This document shows positions 21,424-29,814 of a stretch of 64,000 nt of DNA, piece after piece. Under the pieces are notes generated by a model. The model was not told the origin of the DNA and searched no databases. It was given only the letters and a program-made list of their open reading frames with translations. A program made the translations under genes and the position numbers. The number at the start of each line of letters is the position of its first letter. The stretch's first letter is position 1. Source of the stretch: Williamsia phyllosphaerae (GTDB lineage: Bacteria > Actinomycetota > Actinomycetes > Mycobacteriales > Mycobacteriaceae); contig NZ_BMCS01000001.1 of the NCBI RefSeq assembly GCF_014635305.1, positions 930,001-994,000 of the forward strand. The letters are read 5' to 3'.

Positions 21424-21487
21424 CCCGATCGTCGATTCGCTTCGTCGCTCCGACTGGGCGGCTCGACGACCGTCGTCGACGATCGGG
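21424..21487. promoter_or_regulatory. Inverted repeat in the fadD32 upstream region
   Basis: CCCGATCGTCGA at 21424-21435 is mirrored by TCGACGATCGGG at 21476-21487, with 40 bases between. It lies 26-89 bases upstream of the fadD32 start inside a 283-base gene-free region that must hold the promoter of the mycolate-condensation operon. It could be a pair of operator half-sites or a leader hairpin. No regulator can be named. Confidence 0.4.
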
Positions 21488-21681
21488 ATCCGACGACCGG
21501 ATATGTCTACCCGGTCCCGGATCCGCCCCCCAAGCGTGCCTTGCTCGGTACGTCACCTTGCAGAATCCTGCCCTCGATACGCTCGGTTCCCCGCGGCCGA
21601 CGTCATCGATGGTGGGACAAACTCTGAGTATCCTAACGGCCCCAACTGCACGGCCGGGTGGTTACCTGGGTCAACGATCAT

Positions 21682-22683
21682 TCATTCCCCCCGCAGGATC
21701 GGGATGATCGGCGCGAAAGCGTCCATCTGCGTCGGGAAGACCCCGACATAGGACATACCGGTCCGCTCGCGCACCGAGCGAACCTGCTCCGCGATCTCCT
21801 CGAACGTGCCGCACATGATGTACGGCGAGGCCAGGATGTCCTCGACGGTCAGATCGGCGTCCTTGGCCATGTTGGGCGGGAAGCCGCTGTCGATCGCGCC
21901 GAGCACCATCTCCGCGGTCGACACACGGTCGTCGGTGACGAGGATGGTCGCGATGGTCCAGTTCAGCTCGATCTGGTCGAAACGATCGCCGGCCGCACGC
22001 CGCACACGGTCCACGCGGTCGATGGTCTTCTCGATGGTCATGTCCGAGAGCTTCAGCTTGCCGTCAGGAGTGCTGCCGGTGGCGATGGAGATGATGTCGG
22101 CGTGCTTCGCCGCGAGCTCGAGCATCCGCGGGCCGCCCGCGCCGACCAGGATCGGCGGTCGGGGTCCCTGCCGCGGGCGTGGGGTGCCCACGACACCCTT
22201 CACGTCGTAAAACTCGCCGGAGAAGGTGACCTCCTGGCCGCGCATGAGGCCGTCGAGGATCGTCAACGCCTCGTCGAGCTGGCGCAGACGCTCCCCGGGC
22301 GTGCCGAACGGGATGCCTGCGGCCTCGAAGTCCTCACGCAGCCAGGACGCCCCGATGCCCAACTCGAGCCGCCCCTTCGACAGCACGTCGATGGTGGTGG
22401 CCTCCTTCGCGAGCACCACGGGATGTCGCAACCCGGCGGCCAGGGTCGTGGTCGCCAGACGGATCGTGCTGGTCGCCTGGCTCAGCGCACCCAGCGCTGC
22501 GAGCGGCCCCACCTGGTTCTCCAGGTGATCAGGGATGGCGAAGGTGTCGAAGCCGTACTCCTCGGCCTTCTGCGCCAGGGCCACGAACTTGCGGGCCCCG
22601 CCCTCGTCACGATTGCCCTCACCGCCGGCAGCGAATCGGAACGGGCGCAAGGCCGGCGTCGTCGCGGCTGCGTCGGTCGTCAT
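21682..22683 (-). CDS. LLM-class F420-dependent oxidoreductase
   Basis: A 333-residue luciferase-like (TIM-barrel) flavin or F420 enzyme. Family marks are FAIPDHLENQVGPLAALGALSQAT near residue 46, TTTLAAGLRHPVVLAKEATT, LSKGRLELGIGASW with the following acidic residue, and RPPILVGAGGPRMLELAA near 170. The subtype resembles the TIGR03621-like F420-dependent group; F420 use is inferred, not shown. A good GAGGAGAG ribosome site lies before the ATG. It sits between fadD32 and the cutinase-like gene, an interval with no such gene in M. tuberculosis. Substrate unknown. Confidence 0.85.
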   Translation of the reverse strand: MTTDAAATTPALRPFRFAAGGEGNRDEGGARKFVALAQKAEEYGFDTFAIPDHLENQVGPLAALGALSQATSTIRLATTTLAAGLRHPVVLAKEATTIDVLSKGRLELGIGASWLREDFEAAGIPFGTPGERLRQLDEALTILDGLMRGQEVTFSGEFYDVKGVVGTPRPRQGPRPPILVGAGGPRMLELAAKHADIISIATGSTPDGKLKLSDMTIEKTIDRVDRVRRAAGDRFDQIELNWTIATILVTDDRVSTAEMVLGAIDSGFPPNMAKDADLTVEDILASPYIMCGTFEEIAEQVRSVRERTGMSYVGVFPTQMDAFAPIIPILRGE

Positions 22684-22797
22684 CTGCTCTCCTCAGGTGT
22701 GTCGTGGGGCACGGGGATCGGGCGAACGTGGACACGATACGTGCGTCACCTGTACGTACCCAAACCATTCGTGGTCTGTCACATCTACGAGGGTGGC

Positions 22798-22857
22798 CTG
22801 GTGGTCGCCGAGTGAGGATCGAGCGCAGCGAGGCCCGGAGCGAGAGCGGGCCACCAG
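22798..22857 (-). terminator. Possible hairpin between the cutinase-like and LLM genes
   Basis: CTGGTGG (22798-22804) pairs with CCACCAG (22851-22857) around a GAGCGCAGCGAG / GGAGCGAGAGCG purine-rich block, 8 bases past the stop of the minus-strand cutinase-like gene. The position fits a terminator, but the loop is long. Confidence 0.35.
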
Positions 22858-22864
22858 CATCAAC

Positions 22865-23878
22865 TCAGTTGTGTTTCGGACGAGGGGCCTTCTCGATGAC
22901 CGAGCGCGCCCAGCCGAACATCCACCGGGTCGCCGAGGCGCCGTCGTCGTCCCAGTACCGGGTGGTGTTGTAGAGCGCGTGGACGGGGTTGTTCAGTGCC
23001 CCGGCGATCTTTCCGATGGCGTCGATCGGGTTGAGGATGGTCGGCGAATCGCAGATCAGGTCGCCGGAGGCGCAGATCGCGTAGGTGCGGTCCTTGACGT
23101 CACCGAACCCGCCCGCACGTGCACCGGTCATCGCGATCCCGGGCACCAGCGTGCCGAACCCGCCGAGCGCGATCTCCGCACCGACACCGTTCGGGCTGGG
23201 TCCCACGTCGTTGGCCTCCCCCTTCTGGCGGCGGCCGTCGGCGATCAGCCCGACCCCGAGCACGAGATCCTGCGCGACCGGGCCCCGACCGTTGCCGATG
23301 TCGGAGGCGATGTCGCCGGCGATCACCGCGCCCTGCGAGAAGCCCATCAGCACGAATCCGGTCAGCGGGCACCGCCGGTTGACCTCGGTCATCTTGCCCT
23401 TGGCGCGGGCGTTGCCCTGTGCGCGCGAGACGTTGTAGTCGACCTGGCGGTCGGCGAGGTTCGTCGGATTACGGAATTGCGCGACGTAGGGGACGGTGTA
23501 GACGTCGGCCCGCGACGACGGGAACTGTTCACCCAACGGCCGGGACACCTTGAGCATCAAGGAGTTCGGGTTCGCGGTCGGGTTGTACGGATCGTCGGTG
23601 GCCGACGACTCGAGTGTCCCGGGGATCACGATGGTCTGCACGTCGGGACAGTCCGCGGGTTGTGCCGTCGGACGCTGCGACGTGCTCGACGGCGCCCCCG
23701 GTCCGCCACCGGGACCGACGGGGCCCGGCCGCAGCAGGCTGATCACCAGGATCACGACCAGGATGATCGCGAGGATCGCGAGGGCGATGACCCCGAGGAT
23801 GCCTGCGATCACCAGCTTGCGCCTGCGGGGTTTGCGCGCCGCGGTCCGCCCGCGGGCCGAGCGTCTGCTTCCGGGCAC
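22865..23878 (-). CDS. Culp6-type (Rv3802c-like) membrane-anchored cutinase
   Basis: A 337-residue serine hydrolase of the cutinase family. The N-terminus is basic, then a single membrane segment (about residues 22-50), then a Pro/Gly-rich tether, so the catalytic domain is outside. The catalytic domain starts with CPDVQTIVIPGTLES; the nucleophile is in GFSQGAVIAGD near residue 175, an Asp lies in CASGDLICDSP, and a His near HALYNTTRYW. M. tuberculosis Rv3802c at the same place is an essential phospholipase/thioesterase linked to mycolate metabolism. The GTG start lies 7 bases after the stop of the DUF732 lipoprotein gene, so they are probably cotranscribed. Confidence 0.92.
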   Translation of the reverse strand: MPGSRRSARGRTAARKPRRRKLVIAGILGVIALAILAIILVVILVISLLRPGPVGPGGGPGAPSSTSQRPTAQPADCPDVQTIVIPGTLESSATDDPYNPTANPNSLMLKVSRPLGEQFPSSRADVYTVPYVAQFRNPTNLADRQVDYNVSRAQGNARAKGKMTEVNRRCPLTGFVLMGFSQGAVIAGDIASDIGNGRGPVAQDLVLGVGLIADGRRQKGEANDVGPSPNGVGAEIALGGFGTLVPGIAMTGARAGGFGDVKDRTYAICASGDLICDSPTILNPIDAIGKIAGALNNPVHALYNTTRYWDDDGASATRWMFGWARSVIEKAPRPKHN

Positions 23879-23885
23879 CTCTGCG

Positions 23886-24425
23886 CTACTTGCAGTAGGT
23901 CGACGACGCGGCGGCGATCACCTTGTCGGCGGTCGCGGCGGCAGCCGTCGGGTCGGTCGTCCCGGAACCGACGATGGCCGTCACGAAGGTCTTGATCTGG
24001 GACGCCGGGCTCTTCTTGGCCCGCTCGGAGCAGACGAACTCCGCGGAACTCAGCGCGATCGAGTTGTCCGGGTCGTTGGGGATCGTCACGTTCTGGCGCT
24101 TGAGCTCGGCCAGGTACGCGGCGCCCTTGCTGCCCTGCGGTGCCGGTGCCGCCCCACCCGGGAAGTTCGAGGGCGCGGGGGTGTCCTGCGGCGCGGTGGC
24201 GGGCAGGCTCGAGTCACTCGACGCCGCACCGGACGACGGGGCGCTGCTCGACGCCGACGATGACGCGGGCGCACTCGAACTGGTCGGTGCGTCGCTGCTC
24301 GACGGGGCGCTGACCGTGGAGTCGCCGCTCCCGCACGCGGTCGCCATCCCGACGGTCAGCGTCAATCCCGCCGCCGCCGTCACGATCCGCACCCAGAGTC
24401 CGCTCACTGCCATTTCCCTCGCCAT
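23886..24425 (-). CDS. DUF732-type lipoprotein
   Basis: A 179-residue predicted lipoprotein. The signal segment ends in MATACGSG, a lipobox-like site with Cys at about residue 31. A Ser/Ala/Pro-rich tether of ~70 residues follows. The C-terminal ~85 residues (YLAELKRQNVTI ... EFVCSERAKK ... STYCK) fit DUF732, a small helical domain with a disulfide found in secreted mycobacterial proteins. An alternative ATG four codons in (24413) has a better ribosome site (GAGGGAA). This gene is not present between Rv3802c and fbpD in M. tuberculosis. Function unknown. Confidence 0.72.
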   Translation of the reverse strand: MAREMAVSGLWVRIVTAAAGLTLTVGMATACGSGDSTVSAPSSSDAPTSSSAPASSSASSSAPSSGAASSDSSLPATAPQDTPAPSNFPGGAAPAPQGSKGAAYLAELKRQNVTIPNDPDNSIALSSAEFVCSERAKKSPASQIKTFVTAIVGSGTTDPTAAAATADKVIAAASSTYCK

Positions 24426-24497
24426 CGTCGTGAAGAACCGTCATGTGCCCCGACAGGACCTCGGCCACGCTACCGAAGCAACCGTCAGAACCCGGAA

Positions 24498-24550
24498 ATG
24501 TGTGGTTTCGGCGACACCCACCTGCAGGTTGTCTCGCCGAAACCACACAT
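24498..24550 (-). terminator. Very strong hairpin after the LGFP mycolyltransferase gene
   Basis: Perfect 17-bp arms: ATGTGTGGTTTCGGCGA at 24498-24514 and its complement at 24534-24550, with a 19-base loop. The near arm is 6 bases past the stop of the minus-strand mycolyltransferase gene. It should separate this gene from the downstream lipoprotein-cutinase pair. Confidence 0.8.
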
Positions 24551-24556
24551 CATCGG

Positions 24557-26425
24557 TCAGTGGATGACGGCAGTGCCGTCGACCACCTCGATGTAGCCCT
24601 TCTCGAAGTTGATCCTGTTGCCTCCGGTGATCTGGAACTGATCACTGATCGGGTAGCCGAGCCGACCACCCTCGAAGCCCACGGTCGCCCAGGCGTCGAA
24701 GATCGGTCCGGACGGGACCGCGAACGCACCCTTGGCCGCGGTCCAGTAGATGTTGCCGCCGGAGAACCGGTTGAAGCGTCCGCCACGGGCCGCGCCGATC
24801 TCGTTGGACGTCGGGAACCCGAGGTAACCGCCCTCGTAACCGGTTTTTCCGTACTTGTCGAAGATCCGCCCCTGCACCGAGTGCGCACCGGTCGCCGCCG
24901 AGAAGTAGTACGCACCGAGGGAGAAGCCCTGCACGCGTCCCTTGTTGTCGGGGGTGTCGACCTCGTCGCCGGTCGGGTAGCCCATCGGTCCGCGCTCGTA
25001 GCCGGCCTTGCCCCAGTCGGCGAGGATCGCGCCGGCGACCGCGTGCGCACCGGTGCCCTGGGTCCAGTAGACGGAGCCGCGCTCGAACTTGTTCAGCCGG
25101 CCCTTGCGGTCCGGGGTGCCGAGCTCGTCGCTGACCGGGAAGCCGAGGTATCCGCCGGGACCGCCCGCGGCGACGTAGGCGCCACCGATGGCACCCGCGA
25201 CCACGTGGGCGCCGGTCTTGCCCGACCACAGCACGCGTCCGCCGCGAAAGTCCTGCGCGCGTCCGCCCGGGACGCCGTACTCAGGCGTCATGCACTCGCC
25301 GAGCTCGGAGTGCTTGGCCGCGACCGGCTTGATCGCGCCCGCCACGCCGCACTTCGGGGTGTCGGCGGCGATTCCCAGGGCGCGGGCGGCCTGCGGCCAC
25401 GCCTGGTGCATCTCGAACTCCCAGTACTTCCAGGTGTGCGTACCCGACGGGCGGTAGACCACCTGCGCGGCCACGCCGAGCTGGTTGAGCTTGGTGGCGA
25501 ACTGGGTCGAGGTCACCCGCGAGAGGACCTCGAGTCCGACGCCGGCGTAGTTGGTGGCCAGGTACGGCAGCGTCGACGGGGTGTCGTACTGACCGAGCAG
25601 ACCGTTGCCCGAGGACACGTAGAGGCTCATGCCCTTGAGCTTGTCGGCGTGCAGGAAGGGGTCGTGTTCCTTCCACGCCGGGTCCGACGGGGGCCCGAAC
25701 ATCTTGGCCGAGTCGTATCCGCCCGCATCGCGGACCGCGAACTGCACGGCCTGCGGCATACCGAACGAGCTGAGCTGCAGGATCCCGGAGAACGAGGCCG
25801 CGTAGCGGAAGAAGCCCGGGATGCGCTCGGCGAGCATCATGGCCGCGCTGCCGCCCATCGACAACCCCTGGACGCCACGGACGTCGGTCGAGCGCCACTG
25901 TCCCTGCAGGACCGGCGGGAGTTCCTTGGTCAGGAACGTCTCCCACTGGTAGTTCTTGCCGTTGTCCGGCTTCTGCCAGTCGGTGTAGAAGCTGGACTCG
26001 CCGCCCACCGGCAGGATGACGTTGACGTTCTTGTCCTTGTAGAAGTTCTCGACATCGGTGTTGATGATCCAGCCGTTCTGGTCGTCCTGCGCACGCAGGC
26101 CGTCCAGCATGTACAGCTGCGGGAACCGCTCCTCGGGCGACTGGTTCCAGTCGCGCGCCAACAGGATCTGCACCTGGATGTTGCGGCCCATCGACGGGGA
26201 GTAGACCCACACCGCCACGCGTCGATCGGAGTACCACTTGGTGTTGGTCACCTTGACCCCCGACACCGGCGTCACGGCGGGGGCGGGCGATGCCGCCGGG
26301 GCGGCCGACGCGGCCGGCGCGTCGGACGAGTCCGGTGCTGCGACCGCCACCCCGGTGCCGAGCACCATCAGCAGCGCCGCCGCAGGCGCTGTCACCGATA
26401 GAACCCCACGCCGCCACTGCCGCAT
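24557..26425 (-). CDS. Antigen 85-type mycolyltransferase with C-terminal LGFP repeats
   Basis: A 622-residue secreted enzyme. After a signal peptide (to about residue 32, GVAVAAP) and an Ala/Pro stretch comes the antigen-85 esterase fold, which moves mycoloyl groups between trehalose monomycolate and arabinogalactan. The nucleophile is in GLSMGGSAAM near residue 200; the His of the triad is probably in GTHTWKYWEFEM. From about residue 370 there are four to five LGFP repeats, with cores YLGFPVSDE, PMGYPTGDE, YLGFPTSNE and RLGYPISDQ, thought to bind the cell wall. The same layout is known from corynebacterial PS1/Cop1. ATG at 26425 chosen for its GAAGGAG site. Confidence 0.93.
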   Translation of the reverse strand: MRQWRRGVLSVTAPAAALLMVLGTGVAVAAPDSSDAPAASAAPAASPAPAVTPVSGVKVTNTKWYSDRRVAVWVYSPSMGRNIQVQILLARDWNQSPEERFPQLYMLDGLRAQDDQNGWIINTDVENFYKDKNVNVILPVGGESSFYTDWQKPDNGKNYQWETFLTKELPPVLQGQWRSTDVRGVQGLSMGGSAAMMLAERIPGFFRYAASFSGILQLSSFGMPQAVQFAVRDAGGYDSAKMFGPPSDPAWKEHDPFLHADKLKGMSLYVSSGNGLLGQYDTPSTLPYLATNYAGVGLEVLSRVTSTQFATKLNQLGVAAQVVYRPSGTHTWKYWEFEMHQAWPQAARALGIAADTPKCGVAGAIKPVAAKHSELGECMTPEYGVPGGRAQDFRGGRVLWSGKTGAHVVAGAIGGAYVAAGGPGGYLGFPVSDELGTPDRKGRLNKFERGSVYWTQGTGAHAVAGAILADWGKAGYERGPMGYPTGDEVDTPDNKGRVQGFSLGAYYFSAATGAHSVQGRIFDKYGKTGYEGGYLGFPTSNEIGAARGGRFNRFSGGNIYWTAAKGAFAVPSGPIFDAWATVGFEGGRLGYPISDQFQITGGNRINFEKGYIEVVDGTAVIH

Positions 26426-26492
26426 CTGACCGATCTCCTTCGCCACCAACGGTTCTGCCGGTCCCGAGACGTTTGTCCCGGCGAACAGCAGA

Positions 26493-26526
26493 ACGCCCTA
26501 CGTGTGTGTGTCTACACGTAGGGCGT
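26493..26526 (-). terminator. Hairpin between the two mycolyltransferase genes (distal)
   Basis: 13-bp perfect arms, ACGCCCTACGTGT at 26493-26505 and ACACGTAGGGCGT at 26514-26526, with an 8-base loop. It lies about 100 bases past the stop of the upstream fbp gene and 68 bases before the start of the LGFP fbp gene. It may be a second terminator or a leader structure. Confidence 0.6.
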
Positions 26527-26571
26527 CCCGATGTGACGTTGCCACACTGTGGCGTGTGTGAATTCGTGTGA

Positions 26572-26617
26572 CTCGTGAGGTTTCTGTGACCACCTTCGGT
26601 GGCGTGGATCTCACGAG
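26572..26617 (-). terminator. Two-part hairpin directly after fbp
   Basis: Outer stem CTCGTGAG (26572-26579) with CTCACGAG (26610-26617); inner stem CCACC-TTC-GGTGG (26590-26602). The outer arm starts 12 bases past the fbp stop on the minus strand. The position fits a terminator. Confidence 0.6.
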
Positions 26618-26629
26618 CGGTGAATCAGG

Positions 26630-27640
26630 TCAGTCGCGGAACCAGCCCTGGTTCTTCGCGCGGAAGACCATGTCCGACCAGTAGCCCCAGTCGTGGATAC
26701 CGGTGGACGGGAAGTCCGAGGTGATCGGGACGTTGTTGATCAGCGCCTGCACCTGGAAGGCCCGCGACTGCGCCAGCGAGAGCGCCTCGAGCGGCGAGCC
26801 CTGGATCAGACCGATCGGGCTGACGGGGAAGCGACCCTGCAGGCCACTGCCCGCGGCGACGCGCACCTTCTTGTTGCGCATCTTGCCGATCTGTACGAAC
26901 GGGTCGTTCTCCAGCCAGCGGGGGCTGGTGGGCGGGCCCCACATCGAGTCGGAGTTGAACGGTCCGACGCCGGCCTCGATGCCCGCGTCGAGCAGCGCGA
27001 TGCGGATGGCCTCACGCATGCCGGGGGCCGAGAGGTTCAGGTAGCCCGACAGCGAGAACAGGTGCGAGATACGACGGTTGTTGGCGCCGAGCACCATGGC
27101 CGCGTTGCCGCCCATGGAGATGCCCATGATCGCGTATTGGCCACGCGGTCCGACGTTGAGTTTGCGACGGTCGAGCTCGGGGATCAGCTTCTGGTCGATG
27201 AGGCACTTCCACCGGTAACGGAACTTCTGGTTGTTGAAGTTGCTGGGCGCGTTCCAGTCGCTGTAGAAGCTCGCGATACCACCGACGGGCTGGACCACGT
27301 TGACGCCGGAGTCGGCCATGTCCTGGATCCGGGTGTTCTTCTCCCAGCCGCTCACGTCGTTCGTGGCGCGCAGGCCGTCGAGCGCGATGACGGTCTTGTA
27401 GTTGCCCGGGCGGGTCCACATGCGGACCTTCACCGGGGGCATGCCACAGGAGTCCTGCAGGGTGATCTGCTGGACGCGGGGAGCGGCCGAGGCGGTTCCA
27501 CCGGAACCGACGGCGATGCCCAGGCCGGCGAACGTGGCGGTGGCGAGGAACACGGCGAGCAGCCGCCTTCCGATGGAGACCTGACTCCGGGCCGGGTCGG
27601 ACACCCTGGAGCCGGTTCTTCTCGGACTGCTAGCACGCAT
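26630..27640 (-). CDS. Antigen 85-type mycolyltransferase (single domain)
   Basis: A 336-residue secreted esterase of the Fbp/antigen 85 family, which builds the outer mycolate layer. A basic N-terminus and hydrophobic run (RRLLAVFLATATFAGLGIAV) end in GTASAAP, a signal peptidase site. The mature domain opens VQQITLQDSCGMPPVKVRMW. The Ser nucleophile is in MGISMGGNAAM; the C-terminal catalytic His is probably in TGIHDWGYWSDM. ATG at 27640 was chosen over a far upstream start because AAGAAGG precedes it and upstream codons lack signal-peptide character. It lies next to aftB and corresponds in place to fbpA (Rv3804c). Confidence 0.94.
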   Translation of the reverse strand: MRASSPRRTGSRVSDPARSQVSIGRRLLAVFLATATFAGLGIAVGSGGTASAAPRVQQITLQDSCGMPPVKVRMWTRPGNYKTVIALDGLRATNDVSGWEKNTRIQDMADSGVNVVQPVGGIASFYSDWNAPSNFNNQKFRYRWKCLIDQKLIPELDRRKLNVGPRGQYAIMGISMGGNAAMVLGANNRRISHLFSLSGYLNLSAPGMREAIRIALLDAGIEAGVGPFNSDSMWGPPTSPRWLENDPFVQIGKMRNKKVRVAAGSGLQGRFPVSPIGLIQGSPLEALSLAQSRAFQVQALINNVPITSDFPSTGIHDWGYWSDMVFRAKNQGWFRD

Positions 27641-27878
27641 CGACTGTTGCCTTCTTTCTCGTCGGTAGGCCGCGGGCGACCAATGGCGCACCGAAAAGGT
27701 CCGCGAGCGCCGAACGGAGCCTATTGGATGCCGTTCGGTCTGACAAACGTTGGACTGCGATCGTTGACCGTCCGTCGCACGCTCGTGACCTGCCGATTCT
27801 GCCTCGTCGCACATTATCGGTCGGCGAGCCCGTGGCGTTACACAACCGAGATGTTTGCGATCGGCAATCGCCGGACGG

Positions 27879-29789
27879 TCAGCGGTCGAACACCGGCGGC
27901 GGTATCGGCAGCTTGCACCGCTGCAGCTCGTACAGCGGCACTCGGTTGATCCGATAACTGTTGAACGAGAACGACTGTCGGATGTTGTTGCGGAACCGGG
28001 AGAAGCTCATGGGCGCCTCGAAGGACGCGATCAGGTCCTGGGTCGGCTTGCACTTCAACGCCTCGCGCGACTGTCGGACCCAGTCGGGATCGAGGTAACC
28101 GGGGAGCAGCGGCGGGAACGGCACGGCTCCGGCCTCGGCGATCACCCACTCGGAGTCGAGGTCCTTGTCGTGGCCGATGCGGGCGTCGGGCAGCCGCTCG
28201 GTGTGGGAGGCGATCGGGAACGCGAGGCCGACCTGGTCGATCACGCGGACGTCGAGCGACGAGTTCATGCTCGTCATACCGAGGTTGAGGTAGAAGACCG
28301 TCAGCTGTCGGGGGACGCCGGGGGGCAGGGTGTCCGGCTGCGGATCGAAGTACCACTCGTCGTAGTTCGCCGACGGCAGCAGCACACCGCCCTGCGCGGA
28401 GTGCTCGTTGATCGCATCGACCATCGCCCGGATACGCGGGTAGTTCAGGTAGTCCTCGGCGGTGATCGGGTGCTCGACCCCGATGTTCTGGATGTAGTAG
28501 CGACGTTCGTCGACGATGCCGCTGCGGCCGATGTCGGTGCCGTTGTTCATCCCGGGCGAATGCGACGTGGCCACGGCCCACACGACCGTGGTGACGAAGA
28601 ACGCGGTGCTCAGGACGGCGCCGACGATCGGGACCGCCGATGCGCGGCCCAGGCTCGACGGCAGCGCGATCGGGATGATCATCACCGGCAGCATGAGGAT
28701 GAACAGCGGGACGAGGAGCACACGGGCGTGCATGAAGTCGCCGCCCTGGCGGATCCAGTAGGCCGACTCGATGAACCCGGCGACCACGATGACCACCACG
28801 ACCGCGCCCGGCGAGCGCAGGCGGCGGCGGAACCGCTCGACCCGACCGACCGACGCCAAAGCGACCCGGTCGGCGGCGCGACGGCGCAGGTACCAGGTGA
28901 GCAGGGCAGCGACCGCCGCGACCAGCAGCGGCAGCAACAGGATGTACGGGCTGAACATGTTGCCCAGGTAGGTGAAGCCCTGCTTCCACTTCGACCCGCT
29001 GGCGTCCTTGGCCACCGCGGTGTTCGGCACCAGCAGGCCGTAGTACCCCATCCGGAAGATCTGGTAGGCCACCGGCGTGATCGCCGCCACGAGGACGAAG
29101 ACGACGCGCAGCCGCCAGGTCATGTGGGTGGCGAAGACCATCAGTAGGACGAGGCCGCCGAGCAGGGCCAGTTCCGGTCGGATCAGCGGCGAGAGACCCG
29201 CGGTGAACCCGAGCAGCAGCAGCGACGTCGTTCCGCCGGGCCGGTCGGGATCGCGGCGGCTCCACGAGATCACCTGGCACCACAGCACTGCGATCCAGAA
29301 GATGCACAGCGAGACCTCGAGGCCGCTGGTGGCGAAGTCACGGGCGGGCGGCAGCGCGATGTAGACCAGCGCGCCGAGCGGCACGAGGATCGTCCATCCG
29401 TCGCGGCCGCGCAAGCCGAGCATCCGGTAGGTGCCGTACATGGCCAGAGGCAGCGCCGTCACCGACAGCACCAACGCGATCCATAGCACGACGTATTCGG
29501 GTTCGGCGTCGGTGACCCAGGTCCAGAACCAGATCAGGTAGGTCCACACCGTGGAGGTGTTGGCCTCGACACGCTCACCCTTGTTGAACACCGGGCCGTT
29601 GCCCGCGAGCAGGTTGCGCACGGTCCGCAGGACGATCAGGCCGTCGTCGGCGATCCAACGACGCTGCCAGGCGCCCCCGGCGAACAGGATGCCGACGACG
29701 AGCGCGCTGATGGCGAGGGTGGCTGCCGGGAGACCGGCACGGATCCGACTGACGCGCGGAACCGCATGGGAGGACCGATCGGACGTCAT
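27879..29789 (-). CDS. aftB: Terminal arabinofuranosyltransferase AftB
   Basis: A 636-residue polytopic enzyme that caps arabinan with beta-1,2-linked arabinofuranose from decaprenyl-phospho-arabinose. About nine to ten membrane segments occupy the N-terminal two thirds. The first outer loop has WIADDGLIVLRTVRNLL, the acidic pair expected of GT-C enzymes, and RVEANTSTVWTYL. The C-terminal ~200 residues are extracytoplasmic. ATG at 29789 is preferred over a TTG at 29843 that would overlap ubiA; the ribosome site is weak in either case. It lies 25 bases after ubiA, in the same order as Rv3805c-Rv3806c. Confidence 0.92.
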   Translation of the reverse strand: MTSDRSSHAVPRVSRIRAGLPAATLAISALVVGILFAGGAWQRRWIADDGLIVLRTVRNLLAGNGPVFNKGERVEANTSTVWTYLIWFWTWVTDAEPEYVVLWIALVLSVTALPLAMYGTYRMLGLRGRDGWTILVPLGALVYIALPPARDFATSGLEVSLCIFWIAVLWCQVISWSRRDPDRPGGTTSLLLLGFTAGLSPLIRPELALLGGLVLLMVFATHMTWRLRVVFVLVAAITPVAYQIFRMGYYGLLVPNTAVAKDASGSKWKQGFTYLGNMFSPYILLLPLLVAAVAALLTWYLRRRAADRVALASVGRVERFRRRLRSPGAVVVVIVVAGFIESAYWIRQGGDFMHARVLLVPLFILMLPVMIIPIALPSSLGRASAVPIVGAVLSTAFFVTTVVWAVATSHSPGMNNGTDIGRSGIVDERRYYIQNIGVEHPITAEDYLNYPRIRAMVDAINEHSAQGGVLLPSANYDEWYFDPQPDTLPPGVPRQLTVFYLNLGMTSMNSSLDVRVIDQVGLAFPIASHTERLPDARIGHDKDLDSEWVIAEAGAVPFPPLLPGYLDPDWVRQSREALKCKPTQDLIASFEAPMSFSRFRNNIRQSFSFNSYRINRVPLYELQRCKLPIPPPVFDR

Positions 29790-29814
29790 CGCTGCGCGAT
29801 CGGTGGGGTCAGCC

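Noticed and set aside
22684..22864. GAGCGCAGCGAG / GGAGCGAGAGCG purine-rich block as a mobile repeat
   Set aside because: Only one copy is visible here, with no terminal repeats or target duplication; noted as a possible terminator only.
27641..27878. Possible MtrA-type repeats upstream of fbp
   Set aside because: Only isolated GTTACAC- and GTCACG-like words in different orientations are seen, with no paired spacing.
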